NCBI GenBank assembly: GCA_039725955.1
Contig: CP091035.1
Location: 248,001-312,000, forward strand
Direction of reading: 5' to 3'
Length of the DNA stretch: 64,000 bases
Source: Sinorhizobium sp. B11
GTDB taxonomy: Bacteria > Pseudomonadota > Alphaproteobacteria > Rhizobiales > Rhizobiaceae
Shown piece after piece: positions 1 through 8,751 of the stretch. Numbering within the stretch: position 1 is the first letter of the stretch; the number at the start of each line of letters is the position of its first letter. Under the pieces are notes generated by a model that saw only the letters and a program-made list of their open reading frames with translations, was not told the DNA's origin and ran no database searches. Both the position numbers and the translations under genes were made by a program.

Positions 1-452
1 TGGCGTTAAGCGCGCATGATGTTTCTGTCCAAGTTCAAGGTGAGGGCTATCGAATCGATTCCGCCCGATTTTGCCAATGGATGGAGCAGAACCGAAACTT
101 CGCCAGGCTGCTCGCTCGATCAACCGAGGCTTTTTCCGTCCAGGTGGCTTATACAGCCATTTCCAACGCGATTCACGATATCAACCAAAGGCTCGCCCGT
201 TGGTTGCTCATGTGCCACGATAGGGTTTCCGGACACGAGCTAGCCCTTACCCATGAGTTTATCGCTCTCATGCTGGCGGTTCGCCGCCCGAGCGTGACGA
301 CATCCCTTCACATGCTGGAGGGTAACGGTCTTATTCGAGCCGATCGCGCCATGATCACCATTCGAAACAGATCCGGGCTGGAAGAATTCGCCAAGGATGC
401 CTACGGCAAGCCCGAGGAAGCGTACCGTCGCCTGATGCAGGGTGTCTTCTGA
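1..452 (+). CDS. Crp/Fnr family regulator, 5' partial
   Basis: The reading frame is open from the left edge (first full codon at position 3) to a TGA at 450-452, so the gene starts outside the window. The visible part is the end of the cyclic-nucleotide-binding domain and the winged HTH of a Crp/Fnr-type regulator. The stretch RLARWLLMCHDR and the recognition-helix region LAVRRPSVTTSLHML match the neighbouring gene at 513-1226 closely. The two genes converge and end 60 bases apart, as expected for diverged duplicates. Effector and targets cannot be read from the sequence. Confidence 0.85.
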   Translation, partial: ALSAHDVSVQVQGEGYRIDSARFCQWMEQNRNFARLLARSTEAFSVQVAYTAISNAIHDINQRLARWLLMCHDRVSGHELALTHEFIALMLAVRRPSVTTSLHMLEGNGLIRADRAMITIRNRSGLEEFAKDAYGKPEEAYRRLMQGVF

Positions 453-512
453 CAAGCGCGCCTTCTTCCCGGCTAGAGCACAGGGGGCGACCGACGCGGT
501 GGATGCTGGGGC

Positions 513-1226
513 CTAGATTTCGCCAATGAGCCGTCGGTATTCCTGCTCCGGCTTTCCATAAGCGCCGCCGGCAAAGTCTTCCAGCCCCTTTCGATCCCGG
601 ATCGTGATGCGACCGCGCTCTGCAAGGATAAGCTTCCTGCCCTCCAGGACATGGATCGCGTTCGTTACGCTCGGCCTTCGAACCGACAGAACGAGCGAGA
701 TGAAATCATGCGTGAGCGTGATTTCATCTCCATCCATGCGATCGTGACACATTAGCAACCAACGGGCCAAACGTTCCCCGACCTGGTAATTGGCATTACA
801 AAAAGCTGTAAAAGAGATCTGCGAGACGAGACTTTGAATGAATCGCGCCAGGAGATTGGCAAAGACCGGGTTTTGATTAATCAAGGAATGCATAGCTGCA
901 AGCGACATTCGAAAACCGGATCCGGAGATCTGGATTAGGACCTCGTGAATGCTGATCGTGCCACCCACGCCGGCTGATGTCGGCGAGAAGCCTTCGCGAC
1001 CGAACATGCCCGCTTCTCCTCTCAGCCCGTCCGCTGAAACCGCGACGACCGATCCGATGCCGCGACAGAGGAAGTAAACGTGATCGATGACGCGATCGAC
1101 GCCGACAATGACGGTGCCGCGTGGCAGATCAACCGGGTGAAGCGCTGGCGCTATATTTTGAATTTCATGGTCGGGCAAGCGCGCGAGAAGGCGATTGCCA
1201 TTGTAAGCGTTCTCAGAAATGTGCAT
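513..1226 (-). CDS. Crp/Fnr family transcriptional regulator
   Basis: A 237-residue protein of the usual length for Crp/Fnr regulators. An N-terminal cNMP-binding-like beta barrel (about residues 15-130) is followed by a C-terminal HTH_Crp domain (about 150-235) with RLARWLLMCHDRMDGDE and VLSVRRPSVTNAIHVLE. No FNR-type cysteine cluster is present, so an iron-sulfur sensor is unlikely. It is a paralogue of the partial gene at the left edge. Rhizobia carry many such Crp-like regulators of unknown ligand. The family is secure; the specific role is not. Confidence 0.88.
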   Translation of the reverse strand: MHISENAYNGNRLLARLPDHEIQNIAPALHPVDLPRGTVIVGVDRVIDHVYFLCRGIGSVVAVSADGLRGEAGMFGREGFSPTSAGVGGTISIHEVLIQISGSGFRMSLAAMHSLINQNPVFANLLARFIQSLVSQISFTAFCNANYQVGERLARWLLMCHDRMDGDEITLTHDFISLVLSVRRPSVTNAIHVLEGRKLILAERGRITIRDRKGLEDFAGGAYGKPEQEYRRLIGEI

Positions 1227-1385
1227 GGCCTCGACTACGGGCGCAAGCGAATGCTGCGACCGCCCAGCCCTGTGCTTTCCCCGACGGCTGCCGATTCTAT
1301 AGCATTATGATTTTGCAGATGATTTTCTGTACGCTGGCATACGCTTCGGCGCATTCCTGCAGATCGTTGAGGAGAGCAGGTTTAC

Positions 1386-1691
1386 CTATGTCCCTGCGGA
1401 TTTGGCGGATATGGCAGGTAAAGAGCCCCTCGCGTCACCAGAATCAGTTCGACAATACGAGCTGGAAAGAAATCGCATGTCCTCGGAAAGCCATTTATGG
1501 ACGCTCATGGCGGCCCGCAAGGCGGGGAGCGTTCTGTGACCCTGACGGAACAGCGTCATGATAGCGGCGGCGGCGATCTCAAATTCAGGGGCTTGACGAC
1601 TGACCCCTGCTTTAACCCGCCACTCCTCCAGTGCCTCGGCGATTACCGCAAGTTCCAACGATCCGAATGTGGCATTGACAAAGTCGCGCAT
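1386..1691 (-). CDS. small conserved-type protein, unknown function
   Basis: About 101 residues from the ATG at 1691, preceded by AGAGGA at good spacing; the upstream extension of the frame to 1841 is not supported by a ribosome site. The middle part (EFEIAAAAIMTLFRQGHR) is hydrophobic and helical. It resembles the core EFIVAATLIIRLFHQGLR of the protein at 27441-27740, so the two probably belong to one small-protein family. A divergent stress-type promoter lies about 145 bases upstream. No function is known to me. Confidence 0.6.
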   Translation of the reverse strand: MRDFVNATFGSLELAVIAEALEEWRVKAGVSRQAPEFEIAAAAIMTLFRQGHRTLPALRAAMSVHKWLSEDMRFLSSSYCRTDSGDARGSLPAISAKSAGT

Positions 1692-1834
1692 GGTTATCCT
1701 CTGGGCCGGCGGCGGTGAAATGGCTATTTGAGGCCTCGGCGTCAAGGTCGGCACGTCAGTCTTCGCCTGGCCGCCTAGATCAATCGGCCAGATCAGGCAC
1801 CACCGATTGATCGTACCGTTCCGTGCTGCGCCAT

Positions 1835-1861
1835 GGAACATTTACGCGCAGGCGCCGTTCC
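1835..1861. promoter_or_regulatory. bidirectional EcfG-type (general stress) promoter
   Basis: On the plus strand GGAAC (1835-1839) is followed after 16 bases by CGTT (1856-1859). On the minus strand GGAAC (1861-1857) is followed after 16 bases by TGTT (1840-1837). The alphaproteobacterial general-stress consensus is GGAAC-N16/17-CGTT. The site lies between the divergent genes at 1386-1691 and 1913-2164 and points at both. Only the sequence match and position support it. Confidence 0.6.
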
Positions 1862-1912
1862 CATGGCCGATACCACGGCTGTCGTTGCCGAAGGTTTGCC
1901 CGCGGAGGATAG

Positions 1913-2164
1913 ATGCGCAAGACCAGACCGTTCATCGTCGAAATCAGGCAGAGCAGGAAATCAAGGTCGCTGACGCACAAACCATCGATCTGGGGCGATC
2001 TGGATCTCAGTCAGGATCAGGATCTTGCCCAAGCGAAGGCAGCAAATGGGGCTGCGAGCCCTGCGGAGCGCTGGCGTCTGCCGCCAGCGCCGAGAGTATG
2101 GTCCAGCATCATGCCTGCAGCGTCTCAGGCTGCGGCAATGATCTCACCTGCGAAGTCGCGGTAG
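1913..2164 (+). CDS. small protein with PSIWGDLDL N-terminal motif
   Basis: 83 residues, ATG preceded by GGAGG at five bases, which favours a real gene. The N-terminal part (MRKTRPFIVEIRQ, then KPSIWGDLDL) aligns with the start of the protein encoded at 24589-25152 (MRTTQRNFVVEYKN, then SPSIWGNLDL). The second half differs and lacks the coiled-coil tail of that protein, so this may be a truncated relative. The 3' end overlaps the end of the convergent NmrA-like gene by 40 bases. A stress-type promoter ends about 53 bases before the start codon. Function unknown. Confidence 0.55.
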   Translation: MRKTRPFIVEIRQSRKSRSLTHKPSIWGDLDLSQDQDLAQAKAANGAASPAERWRLPPAPRVWSSIMPAASQAAAMISPAKSR

Positions 2165-2994
2165 GAATGTAACGGACGACCCAGCATCCGCGTCAGTCGC
2201 TCGACATCACCCTCTTTTGGTATCATGCCGTCGCTGACGTAGCGTTCGGCCATGAGGCGCATCTCGTAGGCTGTCCATCTCGGCATGCCGGCAGAAAGTC
2301 TCTGCTCGAATGGACCCGGGTCATCGCCTGCATAGACGATCTGGCGCCCAAGCAGGTCGGACCAGATCGACGCCACATTCGCGCCAGTAAGCGTGTGAGG
2401 CCCCACCAGGTTGATCGTTTCAACCGGCAATGTCTCGGGGCCTTGGTCACGTCGGATCAGTTCCATCGCCGCTACCTCGCCGATATCGCGGGTATCCACC
2501 ATGGCAATACCCTTGCTGCCGATCGGCATCGGGTAGATACCGTGGTCGAGGATAACATCCTTAATCATGACCTCGTTATCGATAAAATAGGTCGGGCGCA
2601 GGATCGTGGCGCTGAAGTTCATATCATGGAGCATGCGCTCTGCACCCCACTTGACCGCAAAATGCGGCACGTTGACCGCGCGATCGGCGTCGAACACCGA
2701 CAGATAGACGATCCGACGCACACCCGCTTGCCGGGCGATATTGAGCGAGATGATCGCCTGGGCGAATTCATCGCCGGTGACGGCATTCAGCAGGAAGAGC
2801 GTGTCAATGCCATTCAAGGACCTGCGCATGGCGTCGATATCAAGCAGGTCTCCGTGGGCGATCTCCACGCTGGCCGGTAAGCGGGCGTTCAAGGGGTCGC
2901 GGGTGAGGACGCGCACGGTGGCGTTGCGGGCGAGGAGTTGATCGACGACGCGGCGGCCGACCCGACCGGTGGCACCGGTAACAAGTATGGTCAT
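2125..2994 (-). CDS. NmrA-like NAD(P)-binding oxidoreductase/regulator
   Basis: 289 residues, an atypical short-chain dehydrogenase of the NmrA/NAD(P)H-binding class. The Rossmann motif TGATGRVGRR is at residues 6-15, and the fold continues through a GDLLD stretch near residue 48. The classical YxxxK catalytic pair is not evident, as is usual for NmrA-like proteins that sense or bind dinucleotide rather than catalyse. It is transcribed away from the LysR-type gene at 3099 with about 100 bases between, the common layout for a LysR regulator and its target. Confidence 0.85.
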   Translation of the reverse strand: MTILVTGATGRVGRRVVDQLLARNATVRVLTRDPLNARLPASVEIAHGDLLDIDAMRRSLNGIDTLFLLNAVTGDEFAQAIISLNIARQAGVRRIVYLSVFDADRAVNVPHFAVKWGAERMLHDMNFSATILRPTYFIDNEVMIKDVILDHGIYPMPIGSKGIAMVDTRDIGEVAAMELIRRDQGPETLPVETINLVGPHTLTGANVASIWSDLLGRQIVYAGDDPGPFEQRLSAGMPRWTAYEMRLMAERYVSDGMIPKEGDVERLTRMLGRPLHSYRDFAGEIIAAA

Positions 2995-3098
2995 GGTTTG
3001 ACTCCAGTTGGTTTCCGTTGACAGAGATCAGCATAACGATCCACATTCGCACCAATAGACGCCAATTCTGGACAGATCGTCTCGCAGGTGGAACGCAC

Positions 3099-3926
3099 AT
3101 GGACCTTGTCGCACTCTCCGATTTCAACCTGGTTGCCCGGCACGGAGGGGTCGGACGCGCTGGTGTGCGCTTGTTTGAGCGTGGCGCGCGCCTACTGACG
3201 CTGACGGAGGAGGGACGGACACTCTTTGCGCGCACCGGCGCTCTGCTGACTGAGCTCGACGAAACGGCGAAGGAGATCGCATCAGGCGCGCAGACGCCGC
3301 GCGGGCACTTGCGCATCAGTGCGCCGCTTTTGTTTTCGCAGACCGCAATGGGAAAGCTCGCAGCCGGGTTCATCGCGAAATATCCCGCCGTTCACCTCCA
3401 GGTCACGACGGAAGACAGGGCGGTGGACATGGTCGAAGAGGCTTACGACCTAGTCATCCGTGTCAATCCGAAGCCGGACGAAAGCCTCGTCGGGCGCGTC
3501 TTCCTACACGATCGCCTCGTCGTCGTCGCCAATCCGGCCCTTGCTCGCCCGAGCACAGACGATGCTGTTCCCGCTATCGTTCGTGGACCGATGGCTAGCG
3601 CCGAAACTTGGGACGTCATTACCCCGGATGGACTGTCGCAAATCGCAGCAAGGCCGATCCTAAGCCTTTCCTCATTCTTCATGGTGCGCGACGCTGTTCG
3701 CGCAGGGGTCGGCGCCGCGCCTCTGCCGCTCTCGTTCGTCAGTTCCGAGATCGCGGCCGGTACCCTTGTCACGTGGGGCGAGGTGCAGGGACATCGAACC
3801 AGCCTCTGGGCACTCTATCCGACGCGGCGGCTCCTCAATGCACGCGTGTCGGCATTTCTGGAGCACCTGAAGGCCGCCTTTCCCGAAGGATCGCCCGAAG
3901 AGCTTGCTGGTTATATGGAAAGATGA
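3099..3926 (+). CDS. LysR-type regulator lacking its HTH recognition helices
   Basis: From the ATG at 3099 (AGGTGG eight bases upstream) the protein has 275 residues. The effector domain (about residues 60-270) is a normal LysR substrate-binding fold. The N-terminus reads MDLVALSDFNLVARHGG and then VGRAGVRLFERGARLL; in the family about 25 residues holding the turn and recognition helix lie between GRA and the xRLFERG strand. They are missing in frame here. The protein probably cannot bind DNA in the normal way. An upstream ATG at 3018 would add 27 residues but does not restore the helix. It is divergent from the NmrA-like gene. Confidence 0.75.
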   Translation: MDLVALSDFNLVARHGGVGRAGVRLFERGARLLTLTEEGRTLFARTGALLTELDETAKEIASGAQTPRGHLRISAPLLFSQTAMGKLAAGFIAKYPAVHLQVTTEDRAVDMVEEAYDLVIRVNPKPDESLVGRVFLHDRLVVVANPALARPSTDDAVPAIVRGPMASAETWDVITPDGLSQIAARPILSLSSFFMVRDAVRAGVGAAPLPLSFVSSEIAAGTLVTWGEVQGHRTSLWALYPTRRLLNARVSAFLEHLKAAFPEGSPEELAGYMER

Positions 3927-4147
3927 CGCAGGTTGGCCGGCGCCCCAATCAGCTCACAATCATCACATGGAAGGGATAGTGGGCAGGGAATGCGGCCGGG
4001 GCAGCAGGCCCGACTGGACAAGGTCGGCCGGACCCGAACACGGCAGGGCCAAAGCTCCACCCCCAGATCTTGGAAATTGCCTGTCGCGACATAGATAGGC
4101 ACGCGGATCCTGCAGCCGAGATGCGTCCGCTTGCTGCACAAGGAGAT

Positions 4148-4543
4148 ATGCTTGCTTCAATGGGAATGGTGAGAGACTTGATGAAAACTGAGGCAGCAGC
4201 GGCCGATCGGTCAGTTGAGGCGGAAATGGACTGGCAGTCGGAGGGCGTCAGCGTCCCGCATGGGTCGGAAGCCCGGATGTCTTATATGGCGGGGAGGCAG
4301 AGGTTCGTTGGCTGCTTCCTCAACGGAAAACTCGTGGTCAATGGTCGACACTTTACGACGCTTTCGCAGGCGGCAAGGGCATTGGCGGTCAACCGGATGG
4401 GACGGTCACCAAACCTGAACGGATGGGCTTACTGGCAGGTTCGTTTGCCCGGGACAGACCAATGGATCCCGATGGCCACTCTGAAAAAGTCCGGCCGTCG
4501 AACCGGTCTGGACGCCTCCCGTGAGCGCGGGACCGGCTTATAA
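4148..4543 (+). CDS. RAMA/DUF4357-like small protein
   Basis: 131 residues from 4148; ATGs at 4160 and 4166 are alternatives because AAGGAG lies only two bases before 4148. The C-terminal half reads FVGCFLNGKLVVNGRHFTTL, then a short alanine-rich helix, then NGWAYWQVRLPGT. This pattern (small beta strands, FTTLSxAA helix, NGWxxW) resembles RAMA/DUF4357 domains, which are often attached to DNA methylases and nucleases. No catalytic domain is attached here. The domain assignment is a pattern judgement. Confidence 0.5.
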   Translation: MLASMGMVRDLMKTEAAAADRSVEAEMDWQSEGVSVPHGSEARMSYMAGRQRFVGCFLNGKLVVNGRHFTTLSQAARALAVNRMGRSPNLNGWAYWQVRLPGTDQWIPMATLKKSGRRTGLDASRERGTGL

Positions 4544-4688
4544 AGTTGCTCGGTCTTCATCAGCTCGCCGAACTGATCGGTTAAAACCATCTCGTGGCGG
4601 CCGGTCGAACTGAAGAATGCCGGCTGCGCTGGCGCCGACGTCTTGCCGCACGTTTTATTGCTAATGCCTTGCCCGCTTCGAGGCGCGG

Positions 4689-6658
4689 TTAGAGATAAGA
4701 CACGGATTTTTGCCAATGCCGCAAGGACTTCCCATCGGGCGCAGACTTCCTTTCGCATTTTCGTGGTGCGAAGACTATCGCGCTATCGGCGTCAAGCACC
4801 CATCGTCGTTGGAGGTCTGCCGGTCGTATGCCGCTTCCACCATATGCAAAGTCTTCGCTCGACCATTCCATGAACCACTGGCAATCGAGGGGCGGCGCAA
4901 AAAGCGGGTCTGCAAGGCTTTTGACCGGTAGGCTTTTGCCGAGATTGAAAAGGAGCAGACGCTCCTCCTCCGGGTCTTGCGTGAAATAACGCAGAAGGAA
5001 GGCCGAAGGGCCAAGCACACTTCCATCGACTTGTGTGCGGGGGCAGGATCGCGATGCTGCGGCAATGGCAGGTGTGCGTCGCCGTAGAGCAAGCAGATCG
5101 CTGTGAAGCGCAAGCTGAGCATGGTTACGTTCGCGTTCGCTCCAGTCAAGCTTGGAGGCTTCGAACGTGGACGGCTCGGCGGGGTTTGGCATGGTGGTGC
5201 CGAAGGCCTCGTCCTGGAGGTTCGGAAACTGCCGCAGGAAGTCAAGCCGCCCCTTGCGTACAAGCGATCCTAGCTCGTCATGGTGGTCCGCAAAGAAAAA
5301 AACGGCGTTGATGCGCCAAATTCCTGTCCTTGGAACAGCATTGGAATTTGGGGGCCGAGGAGCAGGAGCGCCGTGATCGTCCGCATGCGCGCGGCCGACG
5401 CGAGCCGACCGACGCGTTGGCCCGTTCCCGAATTCGCGATCTGGTCGTGATTTTGCAGGAAATGAATAAAATGGCGGGCCGGGAGATCCAGGCCCGGCCG
5501 CCCTCGGCTAGCGTCCTGCCAATCGTAGCGTTGACCCTGGAACAAATATCCATATTTGGCCGCCGACACGAATTCTTGCGGGCTTCCGCTATGGTCATGA
5601 TAATAGGCATCGTTTCGGCCCGTGAGGGCGACAGTGGCGGAATGATGAAAATCGTCGTTCCACACCCCATCCAGCCCGTACCCGCCGCTGGCCTGGGCCA
5701 TGACCAACCGTGTGTCCTGAGGCTCGTTTTCCGCAATGAGATAGATCGGTCTCAGGTCGGCCGCTGCTCGCGCCTTTCGCGCAATGAGCGCTACGATATG
5801 CTCGTCGCTGCTGTCGAAGAGGGCCTGGGTGGCGTCGATCCTCAGGCCGTCAAAATGATATTCGTCAATCCAGAAGGCCGCATTTTCTGCGATGAAGTCG
5901 CGAACGCCTGCACATTCCTCGCCGTCGAAGTTAAGCGATTTGCCCCATTCGTTCTTATAGCGGTCGGTAAAATAATGGGGTGTGAACCGCTCGAACCGCT
6001 CGCCGGCGCCAAAGTGGTTGTAGACGACGTCGAGAATGACGGCGATACCTTGTCGGTGGGCCTCGTCCACGAAAGCCTTGAGCTCGTCTGGCGTGCCGTA
6101 GGTCCTCGTCGGTGCATATGGCAGAACGCCGTCATAGCCCCATCCGAAGTCACCAAAGAACTCGTTGACCGGCATCAATTCCACACACGTGATGCCGATC
6201 TCCGTCAAAAGCGGCAGTTTGCTGGCAGCAGCCCTGTAGGTGCCCTCGGGCGTGAAGGTGCCGATATGCATCTCGTATAGGACCTGTCCGAATGGTTCGA
6301 CTCCTGCCCAGGCGCCGTCCTGCCAGGAATAGTCTGCAGCATCGACAACCATGGACCAGCTATCCGGGCCATGAGGCTGGAACCGGGAGGCGGGATCGAC
6401 CAGGAGATCCTCGGCCTTGCCAAGCCGGAAGCAATAGAGCTGCCCGGGGCGCACCCCGTCAAGATCGAGCCGAAAATAGCCGCCGTCCTCGGGCTGCATC
6501 GCATGGTCGCCTGCCTGATCAAAGACAAGCCGGACCTGCGAGTGTGCAGGTGCCCATACCCGAAAGGAAACGGTGTCGGCCAGGCATTCGCAACCAGCGC
6601 CATATCGCCGTTCCCGTCGCTTGTGAAAATCGCCTGTCTTGCGTGATGATACTGACAT
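4689..6658 (-). CDS. treZ: malto-oligosyltrehalose trehalohydrolase (frameshifted)
   Basis: TreZ (EC 3.2.1.141) releases trehalose from maltooligosyl-trehalose in the cytoplasm. The first 460 residues hold the N-terminal beta domain and GH13 barrel, with GLRIDATQAL (nucleophile Asp), LIAENEPQD (acid/base Glu) and LQNHDQIANSG. After GQEFGASTPF the frame breaks at a run of seven A on the plus strand (5296-5302). One more base there rejoins the frame to the C-terminal part (HHDELGS through WVLDADSAIVFAP), ending at 4689. The product would be about 656 residues, somewhat longer than usual. No treY is in the window. A stress-type promoter lies just upstream. Confidence 0.85.
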
Positions 6659-6686
6659 GGCTGTCCTTCCGGCCCGGTGGCGTGAG

Positions 6687-6711
6687 AACCTCGGTCTCAG
6701 GCTTTTGTTCC
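6687..6711 (-). promoter_or_regulatory. EcfG-type promoter upstream of treZ
   Basis: On the minus strand GGAAC (6711-6707) is followed after 16 bases by GGTT (6690-6687), about 28 bases before the treZ start codon. It sits in the short gap between the alpha-glucosidase stop and treZ, so treZ may be transcribed both with the upstream gene and from its own stress promoter. Confidence 0.5.
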
Positions 6712-6712
6712 G

Positions 6713-8392
6713 TCAGGACCTGCTCTGCGCCAGAATCGCAAAGACTTCGTATGGACGAAACTCCATTGTCGCATCCACCTTGTGGACCGGATCGTAATTG
6801 CTGATGAGGCAGCGGCCCGAACCCTGCAGTTCGTTCGGCAGATCAAGGGTGATGGTACGAGCGGAAAAGTTTGCCAGTACGGTCAGCCGCTGCTCGTCCA
6901 GCGTACGGGTGTAGGCAAAAATGTCTGGATGCTGGTCGAGAAAGGATTGGAAACGACCGTAGACGATGATCGGATGGGATTTTCTGAGCAGGATCAGCCT
7001 TCGGTAGTGGTTCCAGATCGAGTGTTCGTCGGACATCGCGACCTCGGCATTGATCGCTACGTAATTTTCATTGACGTCAATCCAGGGAATGCCGGTGGTG
7101 AAGCCGGCATTGGCGCCGGAGCTCCATTGCATCGGCGTCCTTGCATTATCGCGACCGTTTTCATTTGCGCCCCTGATGAAGTCTTCGGGCGAGAGGCCGG
7201 CCTCAAGATGAAGCCGGTGCATGTTAAGCGTTTCGATATCGCGATATTGTTCGATCTTGGTGAAGGGGGCATTGGTCATGCCGATCTCCTCGCCCTGGTA
7301 GACGAAGGGCGTGCCTTTTAGAAGATGCAGGACCGTGGCCAGCATCTTGGCAGACTCCACCGGGTAACCCTTCACGTCACCGTACTTGGAAACGGCGCGG
7401 GGAAGATCATGGTTGCCCCAGAACAAGGAGTTCCAGCCATCCTCGGCCAGCGCATACTGCCACTTGCCGAGGATCGATTTGAGCTTGACCAGGTCGAAGG
7501 GTCGGGAGCGCCATTTTCCGTAGATCTCGTCCCATTGCTGCGTCACGTGCTCGAACTGGAAGACCATCGAAAGCTCTTGGCGAGCGCGCCCGGAATAAAG
7601 CAGCGCGGAGCCAGGCGTGGCGCTCCACGTCTCTCCGACAGTTATGACGTCCCGGCTACCGAAGGTCGCCCGGTTCATCTCCTGAAGATAGTCATGCAGA
7701 TGCGGCCCGTCCGTCACGATGTTCTGATCCACCTGCTTGCCGATATAATCGATGACATCCATGCGGAAGCCGGCGATCCCTCGTTCGAGCCACCAGTTCA
7801 TCATCTGGTAGATCTCGTGGCGGACGTCTGGATTGGCCCAGTTGAGGTCCGGTTGCCGGCGCGAGAAGAGATGCAGATAATATTCGCCGGTCTGCTCGTC
7901 CAGCGTCCAGGCCGGTCCCCCAAAAGACGAGGTCAGCTTGTTTGGTGGACCACCGCCCTCGGCGGGCTTGCGCCATATGTAATAGTCGCGATAGGCGCTC
8001 TGTCTTGATGCGCGCGATTGGACGAACCAGGGATGGGCATCGGAGGTGTGATTGACAACGAGGTCGAGGACAACGCCGATGCCGCGCGAACGGGCCTGCG
8101 CAACGAGGTCGTCAAAATCGGCCAACGTTCCGAATTCCGGCGCGACAGCCTGGTAATCGGAAATGTCATAGCCACCGTCGTCCATCGGCGACGCATAGAT
8201 GGGCGATAGCCAGATCAGTTCTATGCCGAGTGCCTTGAGATATTCAAGCTTGGACGTGATGCCGGGCAGGTCGCCTACGCCGTCTCCGTTGCTGTCGGCG
8301 AAGCTGCGGGGATAGACCTGATAGACGGTCGCCGTGTGCCACCACGCCTTGCGGCTCGTTGAAGGTAATTCCATGCCAACGTCCTTGTGCAA
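6713..8392 (-). CDS. GH13 alpha-glucosidase
   Basis: 559 residues, the normal length of GH13 subfamily alpha-glucosidases and oligo-1,6-glucosidases; the closest known type is the rhizobial AglA group. Motifs in order: VYQVYPRSFADSNGDGVGDL, LDLVVNHTSDAHPWF, GFRMDVIDYIG (catalytic Asp), VITVGETWS (acid/base Glu) and FWGNHDLPR. No signal peptide is visible, so it should act in the cytoplasm on imported sucrose, maltose or trehalose-like glucosides. It is followed on the same strand by treZ. A strong stress-type promoter lies about 45 bases upstream. Confidence 0.9.
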   Translation of the reverse strand: MHKDVGMELPSTSRKAWWHTATVYQVYPRSFADSNGDGVGDLPGITSKLEYLKALGIELIWLSPIYASPMDDGGYDISDYQAVAPEFGTLADFDDLVAQARSRGIGVVLDLVVNHTSDAHPWFVQSRASRQSAYRDYYIWRKPAEGGGPPNKLTSSFGGPAWTLDEQTGEYYLHLFSRRQPDLNWANPDVRHEIYQMMNWWLERGIAGFRMDVIDYIGKQVDQNIVTDGPHLHDYLQEMNRATFGSRDVITVGETWSATPGSALLYSGRARQELSMVFQFEHVTQQWDEIYGKWRSRPFDLVKLKSILGKWQYALAEDGWNSLFWGNHDLPRAVSKYGDVKGYPVESAKMLATVLHLLKGTPFVYQGEEIGMTNAPFTKIEQYRDIETLNMHRLHLEAGLSPEDFIRGANENGRDNARTPMQWSSGANAGFTTGIPWIDVNENYVAINAEVAMSDEHSIWNHYRRLILLRKSHPIIVYGRFQSFLDQHPDIFAYTRTLDEQRLTVLANFSARTITLDLPNELQGSGRCLISNYDPVHKVDATMEFRPYEVFAILAQSRS

Positions 8393-8432
8393 ACAACTTT
8401 AGGGCGCCACGCGCGTTGTCGCGCTGTTGGTG

Positions 8433-8460
8433 GGAACGCGCGTTTGCCACTGCCCGTTCC
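8433..8460. promoter_or_regulatory. symmetrical bidirectional EcfG-type promoter
   Basis: On the plus strand GGAAC (8433-8437), 17 bases, CGTT (8455-8458). On the minus strand GGAAC (8460-8456), 17 bases, CGTT (8438-8435). Both strands match the stress consensus exactly. It points left at the alpha-glucosidase (start 8392) and right at the small membrane gene at 8620. Confidence 0.7.
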
Positions 8461-8619
8461 CAAGCACGCTGTCGCGGCTGGCGAATGCAATGGCCGCTGG
8501 TTCGCTGTCGCCCTTGAGTTCCATTTTCCGTCTCATTGGCCGAGCAGGACAACGCGGACAGCGTTTGAAACAATACTCGCTTCAGGACGTTTCCCGCGCG
8601 AGGCGCAAGGAGAATGAAA

Positions 8620-8751
8620 ATGAACCGTCATGATCGAAGGATGAGCACCCGCTTTCCTTGGGTGCGGAGCCTCGTTGCTTGGGCACTTCTGGCAACGCTG
8701 ATGGTTTTTGTGTATATGACGTCGACGATCGTGATCTGGTGGCCGCGATAG
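8620..8751 (+). CDS. 43-residue single-pass membrane protein
   Basis: A short open frame starting at ATG 8620, seven bases after a perfect AAGGAG. It codes for a basic N-terminus (MNRHDRRMSTRF) followed by one hydrophobic segment of about 25 residues ending in IVIWWPR. A second in-frame ATG at 8614 lies too close to the ribosome site. The bidirectional stress promoter at 8433-8460 lies upstream. I know no family for it; it is supported by the ribosome site, the clean membrane segment and the promoter. Confidence 0.5.
   Translation: MNRHDRRMSTRFPWVRSLVAWALLATLMVFVYMTSTIVIWWPR

Noticed and set aside
5330..6280. A 316-codon plus-strand frame opposite treZ
   Set aside because: treZ motifs on the minus strand explain this DNA; the plus frame has no recognisable protein features.
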